DNA of 64,000 nucleotides from Phreatobacter oligotrophus (GCF_003046185.1 NZ_PZZL01000002.1:372001-436000); one strand, 5' to 3'; shown: positions 37,301 through 46,135, counted from the stretch's first letter. Numbers and translations are program-made. The notes: generated by a model not told the origin, from the sequence alone.

Positions 37301-37949
37301 CCAGCTCCTCGATCTCCTCCGGCTCGGCCTTGGCGGCGGCGATCCATTCCTTCATCGGAGCCCAGTCCATGATGGTCCGGCAATAGGCGGCCGCCGGCGC
37401 GTCGATGGGCACGTCGTAGGTGTAGAAGCGCATGCAGACCGGCGCATACATGGCGTCGGCCACGGTGGGCTTGGCGCCGAACAGGAACGGCCCGCCATGC
37501 TTGGCCAGGCACTCGCCCCAGATGGCGAGGATGCGCTCGATATCGGGCTGCGCGCCGGCCCAGACCTTGAAGCCGGCATAGCGGGCCTTCAGGTTCATCG
37601 GCAGGGCCGAGCGCAGGTTGTGGAAGCCGGAATGCATCTCGCCGCAGATCGAGCGGCAATGGGCGCGGGCAATGCGATCGGCAGGGAAGAGCCCCGCCTC
37701 CGGATATTTCTCGTTGAGATATTCGGCGATGGCCCAGGTGTCCCAGATCTTGGCGTCCTCGTCGATGAGGGCCGGCACGAGGAAGGAGGGCGAGAGCAGC
37801 AGCAGTTCGGCGCGCTGGCCGGGATCGTCGAGGGAGACATGGACCTCGTCGATGGCAAGGCCGGCCAGCTTGCAGATGAGCCAGCCGCGCAGGGACCACG
37901 ACGAGTAGTTCTTGCTGGAGATCGTCAGCTGGGCCTTGGGCATGGGCAT
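37287..37949 (-). CDS. glutathione S-transferase family protein
   Basis: A 220-residue GST: thioredoxin-like N-domain (AQLTISSKNYSSWSLRGWLICKLAG, with SFLVPALIDED as the cis-Pro region and DTWAIAEYLNE binding the gamma-glutamyl part) and an all-helical C-domain. The NYSSWSLRGW motif is that of the GstB/zeta-like bacterial group. The GST gene is upstream and overlaps the DUF3750 gene. Substrate unknown. Confidence 0.88.
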   Translation of the reverse strand: MPMPKAQLTISSKNYSSWSLRGWLICKLAGLAIDEVHVSLDDPGQRAELLLLSPSFLVPALIDEDAKIWDTWAIAEYLNEKYPEAGLFPADRIARAHCRSICGEMHSGFHNLRSALPMNLKARYAGFKVWAGAQPDIERILAIWGECLAKHGGPFLFGAKPTVADAMYAPVCMRFYTYDVPIDAPAAAYCRTIMDWAPMKEWIAAAKAEPEEIEELDVEF

Positions 37950-38076
37950 CTCCCCTGCAGGGTCCCTTTCGTGAGGGAAACCCTATGGGAAGAATACTCT
38001 CGCAGCGCAGCAAAAAGTGCACTAGCTTTTTTTGGGCGCCGCGCCAGGGGGGCGGGGCAACAGGTTCGGACGGCTC

Positions 38077-39291
38077 ATGATGTATCGTGCCTTCGAATTC
38101 CAGGCCCGGATGTTCGAGCCGGTGCGCGATGCGGCAAAGCTGGCGCTCGCTGCCTTCGGCCCGGGGCTGGAAGCGACCGACAGCCGGCTCGGCCGCGAGA
38201 TGATGGCGACCTGGACCATGGTCGCCCATGCAGGCTTCACCCATGCGCGGCCGGACTACGGCATCCGCACCGTCATGGTCGGCAACCGCGAGGTCGCGGT
38301 GACCGAGGAGGTCACCCACCGCACCCCCTTCGGCACGCTGCTGCATTTCCGCAAGGACACCGACGTCGTCCAGCCGAAGGTGCTGCTGGTCGCCCCGCTC
38401 TCCGGCCATTTTGCGACCTTGCTGCGCAACACCGCCAAGACGCTGCTGCAGGACCACGACGTCTTCATCACCGACTGGCACAGCGCCCGCGACATTCCCT
38501 GGACGGCCGGGCGCTTCGGCTTCGACGAATATGTCGAGCACCTCATCGACTTCGTGCATGTGCTGGGATCCGGCACGCACATCGTCGCGGTGTGCCAGCC
38601 CTGCGTGCAGGCGCTGGTGGCGGCCTCGGTCATGGCCCAGGCGGACGATCCCGACCAGCCGCGCAGCCTGACGCTGATGGCCGGCCCCGTGGACGTGCGC
38701 ATCAACCCGACCAAGGTCAACGAGCTCGCCTTCGAGCACTCATACGAGTGGTTCGAGCAGAACCTCATCCACACGGTGCCCCTGCCCTGCGCCGGCGCCG
38801 GCCGGCGGGTCTATCCGGGCTTCCTGCAGGTCATCGCCTTCCTGTCGATGAACAAGGAGCGGCACATCAAGTCGCATCTCGACCTGCACGGCCATCTCGC
38901 CCGCGGGGAGACCGAGAAGGCCGAGGCGATCCGCACCTTCTACGACGAGTATTTCGCCGTCCTCGACCTCACCGCCGAGTTCTATCTCGAGACCATCGAC
39001 AAGGTGTTCCAGCGGGCTCTGCTGCCGAAGGGCGAGCTCACCTACAAGGGCCGGCCGGTGGACCCCTCCGCGATCCGCCGGACGGCGCTGCTCACCGTCG
39101 AGGGCGAGCGGGACGACATCTGCTCGCTCGGCCAGACCGTGGCGGCCCACGACCTCGTCACCAAGCTCAAGCCCTTCCGCAAGCGCCACCACATGCAGGC
39201 AGGCGTCGGCCATTACGGCGTGTTCAGCGGCCGCAAATGGGAAGGGCAGGTCTATCCCATCGTCCGCAACACCATCCTCGCCAGCGAATAG
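38077..39291 (+). CDS. phaZ: intracellular polyhydroxyalkanoate depolymerase
   Basis: A 404-residue cytoplasmic depolymerase that attacks native PHA granules. The nucleophile is Cys173 in the VCQPC box instead of a lipase-box Ser, as in Ralstonia PhaZ1; the acid is probably in GERDDICS and the base in VGHYGVFSG. VAPLSGHFATLLR (oxyanion region) and YPGFLQVIAFLSMN are also typical. Two adjacent ATG codons (38077, 38080) could start it. It is a single gene, suggesting carbon storage in this organism. Confidence 0.93.
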   Translation: MMYRAFEFQARMFEPVRDAAKLALAAFGPGLEATDSRLGREMMATWTMVAHAGFTHARPDYGIRTVMVGNREVAVTEEVTHRTPFGTLLHFRKDTDVVQPKVLLVAPLSGHFATLLRNTAKTLLQDHDVFITDWHSARDIPWTAGRFGFDEYVEHLIDFVHVLGSGTHIVAVCQPCVQALVAASVMAQADDPDQPRSLTLMAGPVDVRINPTKVNELAFEHSYEWFEQNLIHTVPLPCAGAGRRVYPGFLQVIAFLSMNKERHIKSHLDLHGHLARGETEKAEAIRTFYDEYFAVLDLTAEFYLETIDKVFQRALLPKGELTYKGRPVDPSAIRRTALLTVEGERDDICSLGQTVAAHDLVTKLKPFRKRHHMQAGVGHYGVFSGRKWEGQVYPIVRNTILASE

Positions 39292-39396
39292 GCTGCCCTC
39301 GTCCGGCCAAGGTGTGTTCCCGGTCGCGGCAGGCTATAGCGGATCACCGGACGCGGCGGTGATTCCGCGCCGCCACGCCCGCAAGGACGCTGCCGC

Positions 39397-39987
39397 ATGA
39401 CCCTCCCCCGCTTCACCCGCGCTTCGCTCATGGCCGTGCTCGTCGCGCTCGCCCTCGGCGCGGCTGCGCCGGCCGCCTTCGCCGACGATATCGGCGATGC
39501 CATCGAGGAGGCGCGCCGCGCCTACCGCGCCAATGACCTTGCCGCTGCCAAGGCGGCCCTCGACGTCGCCTCCCAGCTCATCGCCCAGCGCAGCGCCACG
39601 GGCCTCTCCCGCTTCCTGCCGGCAGCGCCCGCCGGCTGGACCGCCGGCGAGGCCGAGACCGACGCCAGCGCCGCGGCCATGTTCGGCGGCGGCCTCATCG
39701 CCAAGCGGCGCTATTCCATCGGCAGCCGCGAGGCGACGGTGCAGGTTCTGGCGAACTCGCCGCTCATCGCCCAGATGGCGCCGCTCTTCTCCAATGCCCA
39801 GCTGCTCGGCACCATGGGCCGGGTCTTCCGCGTGAAGGGCAAGACGGCCGTGCTGGCCCGCGACGGCAACATCCAGGTGCTGCTCGGACGCACGCTCGTC
39901 ACCATCGAGGGCTCGGCCAACGAGCAGGAGAAGCGCGCCCTGCTGGATGCGCTGGACCTCGTGGCCATCGAAGGCTTCAACGGCTGA
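39397..39987 (+). CDS. secreted protein of unknown function
   Basis: A 196-residue protein with a clear Sec signal (RASLMAVLVALALGAAAPAAFA, cleavage before DDIGDAIE). The start of the mature part is helical and TPR-like (EEARRAYRANDLAAAKAALDVASQL); the rest has an alternating beta pattern. I do not recognise a named family. It precedes the RraA-like gene by 10 bp and the two may be co-transcribed. Likely periplasmic. Confidence 0.75.
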   Translation: MTLPRFTRASLMAVLVALALGAAAPAAFADDIGDAIEEARRAYRANDLAAAKAALDVASQLIAQRSATGLSRFLPAAPAGWTAGEAETDASAAAMFGGGLIAKRRYSIGSREATVQVLANSPLIAQMAPLFSNAQLLGTMGRVFRVKGKTAVLARDGNIQVLLGRTLVTIEGSANEQEKRALLDALDLVAIEGFNG

Positions 39988-39997
39988 GGAGGCCGCC

Positions 39998-40687
39998 ATG
40001 GCGCTCGGGTTCCAGATCCTGCCCAAGACCCTGCCGAACGATCCGGCGCTGAAGGAGCTGCTGGCGGGAATCCCGACGCCGCTCCTCAGCGACAATATGG
40101 GCCGGCTCTTCGCCGCCGGACCGGCGTTGAGGCCCATGCATGACGGCACGCCCATGCTCGGCTTCGCCCTGACGGTCCGGACGCGGCCGGGCGACAATCT
40201 CCTCGTCCACAAGGCCATCGACATGGCCGAGCCCGGCGACGTCATCGTGGTCGATGCGGGCGGCGACCTCACCAATGCGATCATCGGCGAGATCATGGCG
40301 CGGCTCGCCGAGAGCCGCGGTGTCGCCGGCATCGTCATCGACGGCGCCATCCGCGATTCCGATGCGCTGGCCACGATGAGCCTGCCGGTCTTCGCGGCGG
40401 GCATCACCCATCGCGGCCCCTACAAGGACGGCCCGGGCGAGATCAACACGGGCGCAGTGGTCGGCGGCCAGTGCATCATGCCCGGCGACCTCATGGTGGG
40501 GGATGCGGACGGCGTGCTGGCGGTGCCGCGGGCCGAGGTGGCGGCGGTCGCCGCGCTCGCGCGCAAGCAGCTCGCGGCGGAAGACGCCACGATGAAGGCG
40601 ATCGCCGAGGGCAGGCTGGACCGCAGCTGGGTGGACAAGACCCTCGCCGCCAAGGGCGCCGATCTCGGCAAGGCCTCGCAGTACTAG
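39998..40687 (+). CDS. RraA-family protein (HMG/CHA aldolase or RraA-like)
   Basis: A 229-residue protein. PTPLLSDNMGR, GFALTVRTRPGDNLLVHKAID, GDVIVVDAGGD and the GVAGIVIDGAIRDSD block are RraA-family signatures; the GG..NAIIGEIMA..RGVAGIVIDGxxRD arrangement with Asp and Arg is found in 4-hydroxy-4-methyl-2-oxoglutarate aldolases as well as in RraA. The GAGGAGG ribosome site is unusually strong. Its TAG stop overlaps the TAG stop of the convergent decarboxylase gene in one CTAG. Confidence 0.85.
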   Translation: MALGFQILPKTLPNDPALKELLAGIPTPLLSDNMGRLFAAGPALRPMHDGTPMLGFALTVRTRPGDNLLVHKAIDMAEPGDVIVVDAGGDLTNAIIGEIMARLAESRGVAGIVIDGAIRDSDALATMSLPVFAAGITHRGPYKDGPGEINTGAVVGGQCIMPGDLMVGDADGVLAVPRAEVAAVAALARKQLAAEDATMKAIAEGRLDRSWVDKTLAAKGADLGKASQY

Positions 40688-41979
40688 GCCGCTGTCTCCG
40701 CGGGGCCGCCGATGCGGCGGGCCTCGCCGCCGTCGATGAGCACCTCGACGGCCGCGGGGTGGCTGAGGAAGCCCGCGGGGCTCGCCGTCGGCCCATAGGC
40801 GCCCGATTGCAGCACGGCGACGAGATCGCCCTCGGCGAGGGCGGGCATCGCGACCTTGCGGGCGAGCGTGTCCAGCGGCGTGCAGAGCGGCCCGACGACG
40901 CTTGCCGGGCCTTCCGCCGCCTGCGCCATGCGCGAGGCGGGCACGACCGGATAATCGCGCTTGATGACCTGCCCGAGATTGCCGGAGGCGGCGAGGTGGT
41001 GGTGCATGCCGCCATCGACGACGAGGAAGCGCTGGCCGCGCGAGACCTTCGCCGCCAGGACCGCCGCGAGGTAGAGGCCGGCCTCGCCGACAAGGTAGCG
41101 GCCGGGCTCGACCAGGACATGGGCGTCGCGAATGAGCGGGTCGGCGGCTTTCAGCGCCGCAAGATCCGGCACGCCGGCCTTGACGGCGGCGAGGTCCAGA
41201 GTCGCGTCTCCGGTGAAATAGGGAATGCCGAGCCCGCCGCCGAGATCGATGGTGCGGAGCGGCCGGCCGAGGCGGGCGGCAAGCCGACTCGCAATGCCGA
41301 GGGCGTGCCGCCACTGTCCCAGCAGCACGGCGGCATCGAGGATCTGCGTGCCGGCGAAGAGGTGGACGCCGGACAGGTCGAGATGCGGCATGGCATCGAG
41401 GCGGTCGACGATGGCGTCGAGATCCTCCTCGTCGAAGCCGAAGGGCGCGGCCTTGCCGCCCATGCGCATGGCGCCGCCCTGCGCCTCGGCGACCGGATTG
41501 ACGCGGATGGCGACGGGGACGCGCCGGCCGAGCGCGGCCCCGATGGCCTCCACATGGGCGGCCTCCTCGACGCTTTCGAGATGGATCTCGCCGATGCCAC
41601 CGGCAATCACCGCCTCCAGCTCCGAGCGGCGCTTGCCGGGTCCGGCAAAGAGCATCTCCGCCGGGGGGACGCCCGCGGCGATGGCGGCGCGGAACTCGCC
41701 GAGCGAGGCGATCTCGATGCCCGCACCGGCCTCGTGCAGCACGCGGACGACGGCGGGATTGGGGTTCGCCTTGATGGAATAGTGGATGCCGGCGAAGCCT
41801 TCGAGCGCCGAGGCCAGAGCCGCATAGGCGCGGCGGATCAGCGCCGCGTCATAGGCGAAGAGCGGCGTGCCGAAACGTTCGGCGAGCGCGCGGGCGGGGA
41901 TGCCGCCGACGAGGAGGTCATCGCCCGCAGCGGCGAAGTTCTCGGCGACCAGCCGGTCGGTCAGGCCCGGCTCAGCCAT
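40684..41979 (-). CDS. PLP-dependent LysA-like decarboxylase (exosortase/BtrK-type)
   Basis: A 431-residue fold-III PLP decarboxylase. PLP-Lys is in YSIKANPN, the ring-stacking His in SGVHLFAGTQ, phosphate loop DLGGGLGIPY, EPGRYLVG, and the active-site cysteine block is GPLCTPLD, followed by SGAYGPTASPAGFLSHP. That block differs from true DapDC and matches the form I associate with exosortase A-linked decarboxylases and BtrK. BtrK decarboxylates glutamate while bound to a carrier protein. Start ATG 41979 overlaps the ligase gene by 8 bp. With ligase and ACP alongside, an ACP-bound substrate is likely. Confidence 0.85.
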   Translation of the reverse strand: MAEPGLTDRLVAENFAAAGDDLLVGGIPARALAERFGTPLFAYDAALIRRAYAALASALEGFAGIHYSIKANPNPAVVRVLHEAGAGIEIASLGEFRAAIAAGVPPAEMLFAGPGKRRSELEAVIAGGIGEIHLESVEEAAHVEAIGAALGRRVPVAIRVNPVAEAQGGAMRMGGKAAPFGFDEEDLDAIVDRLDAMPHLDLSGVHLFAGTQILDAAVLLGQWRHALGIASRLAARLGRPLRTIDLGGGLGIPYFTGDATLDLAAVKAGVPDLAALKAADPLIRDAHVLVEPGRYLVGEAGLYLAAVLAAKVSRGQRFLVVDGGMHHHLAASGNLGQVIKRDYPVVPASRMAQAAEGPASVVGPLCTPLDTLARKVAMPALAEGDLVAVLQSGAYGPTASPAGFLSHPAAVEVLIDGGEARRIGGPAETAA

Positions 41980-43501
41980 GCGTCCGCTCCCGAACGAGCC
42001 CGACATAGTCGACCTTGCCGTTGGGGGTGACGGGCAGGCGCTCCACCAGTTCCAGGGCGCGCGGCACCATGTAGGGCGGCAACTGCTCGGCGGCGGCCTG
42101 CATCACCGCCGCAATGTCGACCTCGCGGATCGCCACGGCGACGGCATGGACCTTCTGTCCCGCGAAGGGATCGGGCAGGCCGATCACCGCCACCTGCTGG
42201 AAATGGCCCATGGCCATCAGGCATTCCTCGACCTCGGTCGGGCTGATGCGGTGGCCGGAGGATTTGATCATCGCGTCGTTGCGGGCGACGAAATAGAGGA
42301 AGCCCTCCTCGTCCTCGGTGACGAGGTCGCCGGAGAAGCAGACGGTCTCGCCGCCCTCGGTCGCCGGGCGGAAGGGATGGGGCCGCAGCACCTCGGCGGT
42401 GGCGTCGGGCCGGTTCCAGTAGCCGAGCGAGACGGTCGGCCCGCGGTGGACGAGGATGCCGGCCTCGCCGGGTTTCGCCCGCCGGCCATCGGCGGTGACG
42501 ACCAGCATCTCGCATTCGGGGATCGCCTTGCCGATGGAGGTCGGCCGGCGGTCGATCTCCTCCGGCGGCAGGTAGGTGGAGCGGAAGGCCTCGGTGAGGC
42601 CGTACATCAGGAAGATGCGGGTCTCGGGCAGGAGGATCCGCAGCCGCGACACCGTCTCGGAGGGAACCGCGCCACCGGAATTGGTGATGTAGCGCAGCGT
42701 CGGCAGCGGCGTCTTCGCCAGCATCGGCGTCGCGCGGGTGAGGATCGCCCAGATGGTCGGCACGCCGGCAAGGCCGGTGATGCCGTGGGCGACGATGGCC
42801 TTCACGATGTCGGCGCCAAACTGGAAGGTCAGCAGCACGATCCGCGCGCCCTGCTCCACGGAGGTCAGCAGCTGGTTCAGCCCGTAGTCGAAGCTGAAGG
42901 GCAGGATGGAGAGGATGCGGTCCTCGGCGGTGATGCCGAGATAGGTGCGGACGATGCGCGTGCCGGCGAGCAGGTTGCGGTGGCTCAGCATCACGCCCTT
43001 GGGGCGGCCGGTGGAGCCGGAGGTGTAGAGGATGGCGGCGAGGTCCTCGCCGATGCCGCCCCGCGGCAGCGGGAGGTCGGGCGTCAACTCGGCGGCGTCG
43101 GCGCCATCGGTGGTGAGGAGGACCGTGTCGAGGCCGGCGAAGGCGTCGCGCAGCTCACCGAGCTGCTCGTCACGGGTGAGAACGATGCGTGCCGCGCAAT
43201 CGGCGACGATGTGGCGGACCTGGGCCGGCTTCAGCAGGACGTTGACGGGCACGACCACGCCGCCGGCCATGGCGACGGCGAAGATGGCGGCGCATTCCTC
43301 GAGGCTCTTCGGCAGCACCACGGCGACGCGGTCGCCGCGCTCGAGGCCGGCGGCGAGGAAGCGGCGCGCGAGATGCCGGGCGGCGGCGTGCAGCTCGCCA
43401 TAGGTGGCGCTGCGCGCGCCGTCCACGACGGCCATGCTGTACGGGACGGCGGCTGCCGTCGCGTCCAGCAGATGATGGAGGAGATGCGGCTCCGGCCTCA
43501 C
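41972..43501 (-). CDS. AMP-forming acyl/aminoacyl ligase loading the adjacent ACP
   Basis: A 509-residue ANL-family adenylating enzyme: A3 ILYTSGSTGRPKGVMLSHRN, A5 FLMYGLTEA, A7 CFSGDLV, A8 and hinge FVARNDAMIKSSGHRISP, A10 TPNGKVDY with the catalytic Lys. It starts at GTG 43501 overlapping the ACP stop (GTGA). It resembles exosortase A-associated ligases. It would activate an acid or amino acid with ATP and load it on the ACP. Substrate-pocket residues cannot be interpreted by eye. Confidence 0.88.
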   Translation of the reverse strand: MRPEPHLLHHLLDATAAAVPYSMAVVDGARSATYGELHAAARHLARRFLAAGLERGDRVAVVLPKSLEECAAIFAVAMAGGVVVPVNVLLKPAQVRHIVADCAARIVLTRDEQLGELRDAFAGLDTVLLTTDGADAAELTPDLPLPRGGIGEDLAAILYTSGSTGRPKGVMLSHRNLLAGTRIVRTYLGITAEDRILSILPFSFDYGLNQLLTSVEQGARIVLLTFQFGADIVKAIVAHGITGLAGVPTIWAILTRATPMLAKTPLPTLRYITNSGGAVPSETVSRLRILLPETRIFLMYGLTEAFRSTYLPPEEIDRRPTSIGKAIPECEMLVVTADGRRAKPGEAGILVHRGPTVSLGYWNRPDATAEVLRPHPFRPATEGGETVCFSGDLVTEDEEGFLYFVARNDAMIKSSGHRISPTEVEECLMAMGHFQQVAVIGLPDPFAGQKVHAVAVAIREVDIAAVMQAAAEQLPPYMVPRALELVERLPVTPNGKVDYVGLVRERTHG

Positions 43502-43755
43502 GCGCGCTGGCGCTCCACGAAGGCGGCGAGGGTGCCGACCGTCTCGAAATTGTCGGGGTCGAAATCCTCGTCGCTCAGCTCGATGCCGAAGCGCTCGCCG
43601 AGGAAGGCGACAAGGTCGAGGATGCCGAGGGAGTCGATGGCGCCGCTGGCGATCAGCGGTGTCGCAGGCGTCACGCCGCGCGCGGCGAGCACCGGAAAGC
43701 GCTCGATCAGGAAGGCGGCGATGTCGTCGGTCACGTCCATGGTCTCAGCCTGCAC
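43498..43755 (-). CDS. acyl/peptidyl carrier protein of the ligase cassette
   Basis: An 85-residue carrier protein with canonical GAIDSLGILDLV (phosphopantetheine Ser in DSL), followed by the acidic helix FLGERFGIELSDEDFDP. GTG 43755 is chosen because GGAGG lies 9 bases upstream; an ATG at 43740 is weaker. Overlaps the ligase gene by 4 bp. Presumed carrier for the substrate of the ligase and decarboxylase. Confidence 0.9.
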   Translation of the reverse strand: MQAETMDVTDDIAAFLIERFPVLAARGVTPATPLIASGAIDSLGILDLVAFLGERFGIELSDEDFDPDNFETVGTLAAFVERQRA

Positions 43756-43782
43756 GGCGGGGGTCCTCCGGGGATGCCATCA

Positions 43783-44607
43783 TCAGATACGCAGGAAAAC
43801 AAATTCGGAATAGGCGTGGTCGACCGCGGCGGCCGGCGGCGCGCCGCGGAAGAAGGTCGGCCGGGCGCGGCGGGTGAACCAGCCACCCGGCACGCTGTCG
43901 CCGGGGTCGGCGGGCATTTCCAAGAGGGCGAGGCCGCGCGCGAGGAGATGGCGGGCCAGCGGGCCGATGGCGGCGCGGACCGCCGCAAGGTCGGTGGCAT
44001 AGATCAGGCGGGCGACGGGAAGGCCGCGGCGGCTGGCGATGGAGACGACCAGCGGCATCTCGCCGGACGCCGTGACGAGCCGCAGCACAAGGCAGCCGAG
44101 CTCCCGATGGCCGGCGAGGAGCGCGGCGTCGGCCGCCTCCGGGACGCCGTCGAGGATGCGGGCGCCGCCGCCCGGGGCGAAAGCCGCCACCGGCAGGGCC
44201 ACCAGAAGGGCGCCGGCATGGCGCTGGACGAAGCCGAACCGGCCGATCATCTCGGTGACGGCGGGGCTCGGCGTCAGGTCGGTGAAGACATCCGCCGGCT
44301 CCTCGAGGACGCGGGTCAGCATGCGCGGGGCGAGGAGGCGGAAGCGCGGGTCGACGTACCAGCTCGACAGGTTGACGACGCTGCGACCATCGGCGCGGCG
44401 CGAGCGGATGGTCAGCATGACGCCGGCCGGCTCGCCCTTCATGCGCATGATCTGGCCGATGGGACCGAGGCCGGCGGCGGCGTGGTGGGCCGACAGCCGC
44501 TCCAGGCCCTCCGACCAGAAGGCCGGCGAGCGCATGGGAAAGCCCTGCGCCAACAGCGCATGCGCCTCCCCCAGCGTGTCCCGTCCGATCGGCTCCAGCA
44601 TCGGCAT
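43783..44607 (-). CDS. GNAT-like acyltransferase of the ACP cassette
   Basis: A 274-residue protein. PMRSPAFWSEGLERLSAHH, GEPAGVMLTIRSR and WYVDPRFRLLAPRML read like the beta4-alpha3 part of a GNAT domain, followed by a second, degenerate half with VFTDLTPSPAVTEMIGRFGF. I do not know a named family. First gene of the four-gene set, 27 bp before the ACP gene. It could take the acyl or aminoacyl group from the carrier and transfer it to an amine. Confidence 0.6.
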   Translation of the reverse strand: MPMLEPIGRDTLGEAHALLAQGFPMRSPAFWSEGLERLSAHHAAAGLGPIGQIMRMKGEPAGVMLTIRSRRADGRSVVNLSSWYVDPRFRLLAPRMLTRVLEEPADVFTDLTPSPAVTEMIGRFGFVQRHAGALLVALPVAAFAPGGGARILDGVPEAADAALLAGHRELGCLVLRLVTASGEMPLVVSIASRRGLPVARLIYATDLAAVRAAIGPLARHLLARGLALLEMPADPGDSVPGGWFTRRARPTFFRGAPPAAAVDHAYSEFVFLRI

Positions 44608-44673
44608 CAGTCTAACCGGTCCCCGCCCGGGTCACAGAACATTGTGAACACATCCTTAATCGCCATCCTTAAC

Positions 44674-44682
44674 TGCTATAAT
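44674..44682 (+). promoter_or_regulatory. extended -10 promoter element
   Basis: TGCTATAAT is a consensus extended -10 (TGN plus TATAAT), rare in DNA of this composition. It points forward but lies about 385 bases before the dctP start, so a long leader or an independent small RNA would result. AAGGAG at 44695-44700 has no start codon close behind. Confidence 0.45.
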
Positions 44683-44916
44683 TACGGATTACATAAGGAG
44701 ATAAGGCGGTATTCGCGTCCGGCGAAAACTTGTGGTGCGCGAGTACTGCATTTGCTTCGGAAACAAGCGGTTACTCAAGCCCGTCTTTCCGCTGTCCCCT
44801 GGCTGCGACCAATCGACCCGTGGTCCCGGGCTGAGATGTGGCCCCAGGGCAAAACGTCATCACCCGACATCCGCAGAGGAAAGACTGTGTTCCGCCATCG
44901 CGCTGCAAAATGACTT

Positions 44917-44971
44917 CTGCATCGCAAAATAAATCCATTTAAATTCGCGATGCAGCATGATGTTTTGCGAT
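44917..44971. promoter_or_regulatory. nested inverted repeats, candidate operator of the second TRAP operon
   Basis: CTGCATCGC (44917-44925) pairs with GCGATGCAG (44947-44955), and ATCGCAAAA (44921-44929) pairs with TTTTGCGAT (44963-44971). The shared ATCGCAAAA word suggests several sites for one regulator upstream of the dctP gene at 45068. No regulator gene is adjacent. Confidence 0.5.
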
Positions 44972-45067
44972 TGAACACAACGAAATCATCCGCTCATAAT
45001 CCCCATAGACCCGCGAAAGACGGGCCGCACCGCAGAGTGCACGACAAATCCTGGGAGGATTACGGAG

Positions 45068-46072
45068 ATGGATACCAGGCTCACGCGCCGTCGGGCGCTC
45101 GCAGGCATGGGCGCCGCGGCTTTTGTCATCGGCAGCCCCTCGATCCTCAAGGCGCAGGCGCCGATCACCCTGAACGGCGCCGTGCAGTTCAACGACGACC
45201 ACGCCTTCACCAAGGCGCTGGTCCGCTTTGAGGAGCGGGTGAAGGCGCTCTACGGCAAGCCGATCGCCTTCAACCTGCACAAGAACTCCTCGCTCGGTCT
45301 TGAGAAGCAGTATTTCGAGTACATGGCCCAGGGCCGAGCTGTGGACTACGGCATCGTCTCGCCGGCGCATATGTCGACCTTCGCCCGCGCCGCGCCCTTC
45401 ATCGATGCGCCCTTCGTGTTCCGCGACGTGGACCACATGGGCAAGGTCGTCGCCGCCAAGATGCTGAAGCCCATCGAGGACGAGGTGGAGCGCCGGGCCG
45501 GCGTGAGGCTCGTCGGCCATGCCGGCGGCGGCACCCGCAACATCTTCGCCAACAAGCCGATCAAGAACCTCGCGGAGATCCGCGGCCTCAAGATCCGCGT
45601 CCAGGGCGCCCCGATCTGGTCGCGCACCTTCTCCGCGGTCGGCATGTCGCCGACGGTCATCGCCTATAACGAGATCTACAACGCCATCCAGAACGGCGTG
45701 ATCCAGGCGGGCGAGAACGAGGCGGCAGGCGTCGAGGCCATGAAGTTCTTCGAGGTCGCGCCGAACCTCATCATGACGCAGCACGCGGTGTCGATCCGAC
45801 CGATCTGCTTCTCGATGAAGACGCTGACCAGCCTGCCGAAGGACCTGCAGGACGCCATCCTGCAGGCCGGCGCGGAGGCGGGAGAGTATGGCCGCCAGGT
45901 CGAGTCCAGCGAGGACGGGGCCAAGCTCGAGGCGCTGGAGAAGGCGGGCCGTCTCAAGCGCATCGCCTTCGAAGAGCGCGATGCGATGAAGAAGCTCACC
46001 GACCCGGTCATGGCGGCCTACGCCAAGGAAGTCGGCGCCGAGGGCATCTTCGGCCAGGTCAGCGGCGTCTGA
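45068..46072 (+). CDS. dctP: TRAP transporter solute-binding protein DctP (second system)
   Basis: A 334-residue periplasmic protein with a twin-arginine signal (LTRRRALAGMGAAAFVIG, cleavage near LKAQA). LKIRVQGAPIWSRTFSAVGMSPTVI contains the ligand-binding Arg, and YNEIYNAIQNGVIQAGENE is the usual second block. GGGAGG lies about 8 bases before the ATG. It is only distantly similar to the DctP at 12021-13031, so the solute is probably different. Confidence 0.92.
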   Translation: MDTRLTRRRALAGMGAAAFVIGSPSILKAQAPITLNGAVQFNDDHAFTKALVRFEERVKALYGKPIAFNLHKNSSLGLEKQYFEYMAQGRAVDYGIVSPAHMSTFARAAPFIDAPFVFRDVDHMGKVVAAKMLKPIEDEVERRAGVRLVGHAGGGTRNIFANKPIKNLAEIRGLKIRVQGAPIWSRTFSAVGMSPTVIAYNEIYNAIQNGVIQAGENEAAGVEAMKFFEVAPNLIMTQHAVSIRPICFSMKTLTSLPKDLQDAILQAGAEAGEYGRQVESSEDGAKLEALEKAGRLKRIAFEERDAMKKLTDPVMAAYAKEVGAEGIFGQVSGV

Positions 46073-46082
46073 CAGCGGTCAC

Positions 46083-46107
46083 GGGCCCGCCGCAAGCCGG
46101 CGGGCCC
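46083..46107 (+). promoter_or_regulatory. stem-loop between dctP and dctQ (second TRAP operon)
   Basis: GGGCCCGCCG (46083-46092), loop CAAGC, CGGCGGGCCC (46098-46107): a perfect 10 bp stem starting 11 bases after the dctP stop with no T-run, as in the first TRAP operon. Confidence 0.55.
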
Positions 46108-46135
46108 CCACCCTCATCGCATCCGAAAGCATCCC

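Larger units (their letters stand above)
44608..45067. other. AT-rich divergent regulatory region without a supported gene
   Basis: This 460 bp gap between the ACP cassette and the second TRAP operon is strikingly AT-rich for this genome at about 44640-44700 and 44900-45000. It contains an extended -10 promoter (44674-44682) and a nested group of inverted repeats (44917-44971). Short frames inside it have no ribosome site or recognisable product. Likely roles are two divergent promoters, operators and possibly a small RNA. Confidence 0.5.

Noticed and set aside
44732-44978. Short frames on both strands in the AT-rich gap
   Set aside because: No ribosome sites, cysteine-rich random-looking sequence, and they overlap the inverted repeats.
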